Shown piece after piece: positions 63,388 through 64,000 of a stretch of DNA of 64,000 nucleotides (its first letter is position 1; every line of letters begins with the position of its first letter). A model generated the notes under the pieces. The model was not told the origin of the DNA. It was given only the letters and a program-made list of their open reading frames with translations, and ran no database searches. The stretch comes from Pelagibacteraceae bacterium AG-325-E23 (lineage in GTDB: Bacteria > Pseudomonadota > Alphaproteobacteria > Pelagibacterales > Pelagibacteraceae): positions 1 through 64,000 of the forward strand of contig QBYG01000006.1 in NCBI GenBank assembly GCA_003282945.1, given 5' to 3'. The position numbers and the translations under genes are program-made.

Positions 63388-64000
63388 TTACTTTTTGCTA
63401 ACCTTTTTTGTTTTTTTAGGTTTTGATGCAAGGGTTTTAGTTTTTTTTGTTTCTTTTGATTTTGTTTTAACTTCCTTTTTTTTTGGTTCCATTTTTTTCT
63501 TATTTTTTTCATCTTCATCTTTTTTAGCAAGTTTAGCTTGCTCCTTAATGTTGTTTTCGTTTTCTTGTTTTAGAATTTTCTCAGCTTCTTCTTTAGTAAT
63601 TTCTTTTTTAGTAGTTTTTGCTTTTTTCTTAATTTCTTCAATTATTTTTTCTTCATAAATTTGTCCTCTTAAACTATCTATGGCTGCAGGATTTTGTTCA
63701 TAATAATCTTTAACAATCTTCTCTTGACCTGGCATCATTCTAAATTGTTTTTGTATTTCTAAATTAATTTCTTCCTGAGATACATTGATTTTATTTTCCT
63801 CACCAAAAGCATTTAAGATTAATCCAGTTTTAATTCTTTTTTTAGCTTGTTCTTCTAATGATTTTTGGTTTTTTTTAACTTCATCTTCCTTCATTCCTTG
63901 AGATAATATTTTAACTTCCTGTTCAATTAAATTACCAGGTAATTGGTCTAATTTTTCTTTCTCTATTTGCTCAAGAATATTTTTCTTTGTAATCATGGCT
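63388..64000 (-). CDS. tig: Trigger factor, C-terminal part (N-terminus lies beyond the window)
   Basis: C-terminal helical region ([17 protein letters not shown]..., [38 protein letters not shown]) directly upstream of clpP; lysine-rich tail. Confidence 0.85.
   Translation of the reverse strand, partial: AMITKKNILEQIEKEKLDQLPGNLIEQEVKILSQGMKEDEVKKNQKSLEEQAKKRIKTGLILNAFGEENKINVSQEEINLEIQKQFRMMPGQEKIVKDYYEQNPAAIDSLRGQIYEEKIIEEIKKKAKTTKKEITKEEAEKILKQENENNIKEQAKLAKKDEDEKNKKKMEPKKKEVKTKSKETKKTKTLASKPKKTKKVSKK

Noticed and set aside
63345-63530. 61-aa minus-strand ORF rich in lysine
   Set aside because: Alternative reading frame of the A-rich trigger factor tail, not a separate gene
1-64000. CRISPR arrays, insertion sequences, prophage genes, rRNA, riboswitches (e.g. 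glycine, SAM-V)
   Set aside because: No regularly spaced repeats, transposase or integrase motifs, rRNA sequence, or recognisable riboswitch cores seen in the few intergenic gaps

Overview
This window is a low-GC, gene-dense stretch of core bacterial chromosome. Gene content and order point to an alphaproteobacterium of the SAR11/Pelagibacterales type (inference from synteny and AT-richness, not a database match). From left to right it carries: the start of an amino-acid ABC permease, its binding protein, tRNA-Arg, trkH-trkA-ntrX-ntrY, ispDF-pgpA-cinA(C-terminal type), ratA-lipA-ftsB-eno-kdsA-pyrG-secG-tpiA, a SurA/PpiD-like protein, trpE-trpG-trpD-trpC, lexA, gltX, lpxB-lpxI-lpxA-fabZ-lpxD-ompH-bamA-dxr-cdsA-uppS-frr-tsf-rpsB, dnaE-lolD-lolC/E-proS-rnj-coaX-birA, the complete nuoN-nuoA complex I operon, tRNA-Asp, tRNA-Val, lon-clpX-clpP, and the C-terminal part of the trigger factor gene. 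I see no mobile elements, CRISPR arrays, phage genes, or defence or secondary-metabolite clusters, so I do not claim a new multi-gene system. The interesting signals are: (a) a structured leader with a possible pseudoknot upstream of rpsB; (b) a perfect 13-bp hairpin between the ABC binding-protein and permease genes, plus two dyads in the binding-protein leader; (c) a textbook alphaproteobacterial LexA box at lexA; (d) an NtrX without the GAFTGA sigma54 loop; (e) several places where genes normally present in this conserved neighbourhood (pyrH, rseP, pdh/lpd, moaC/moeA, comEC, gltA, dusB/ntrBC, hfq/hflX, hupB) are missing, with the flanking genes abutting or overlapping; (f) long poly-A tracts inside essential genes.
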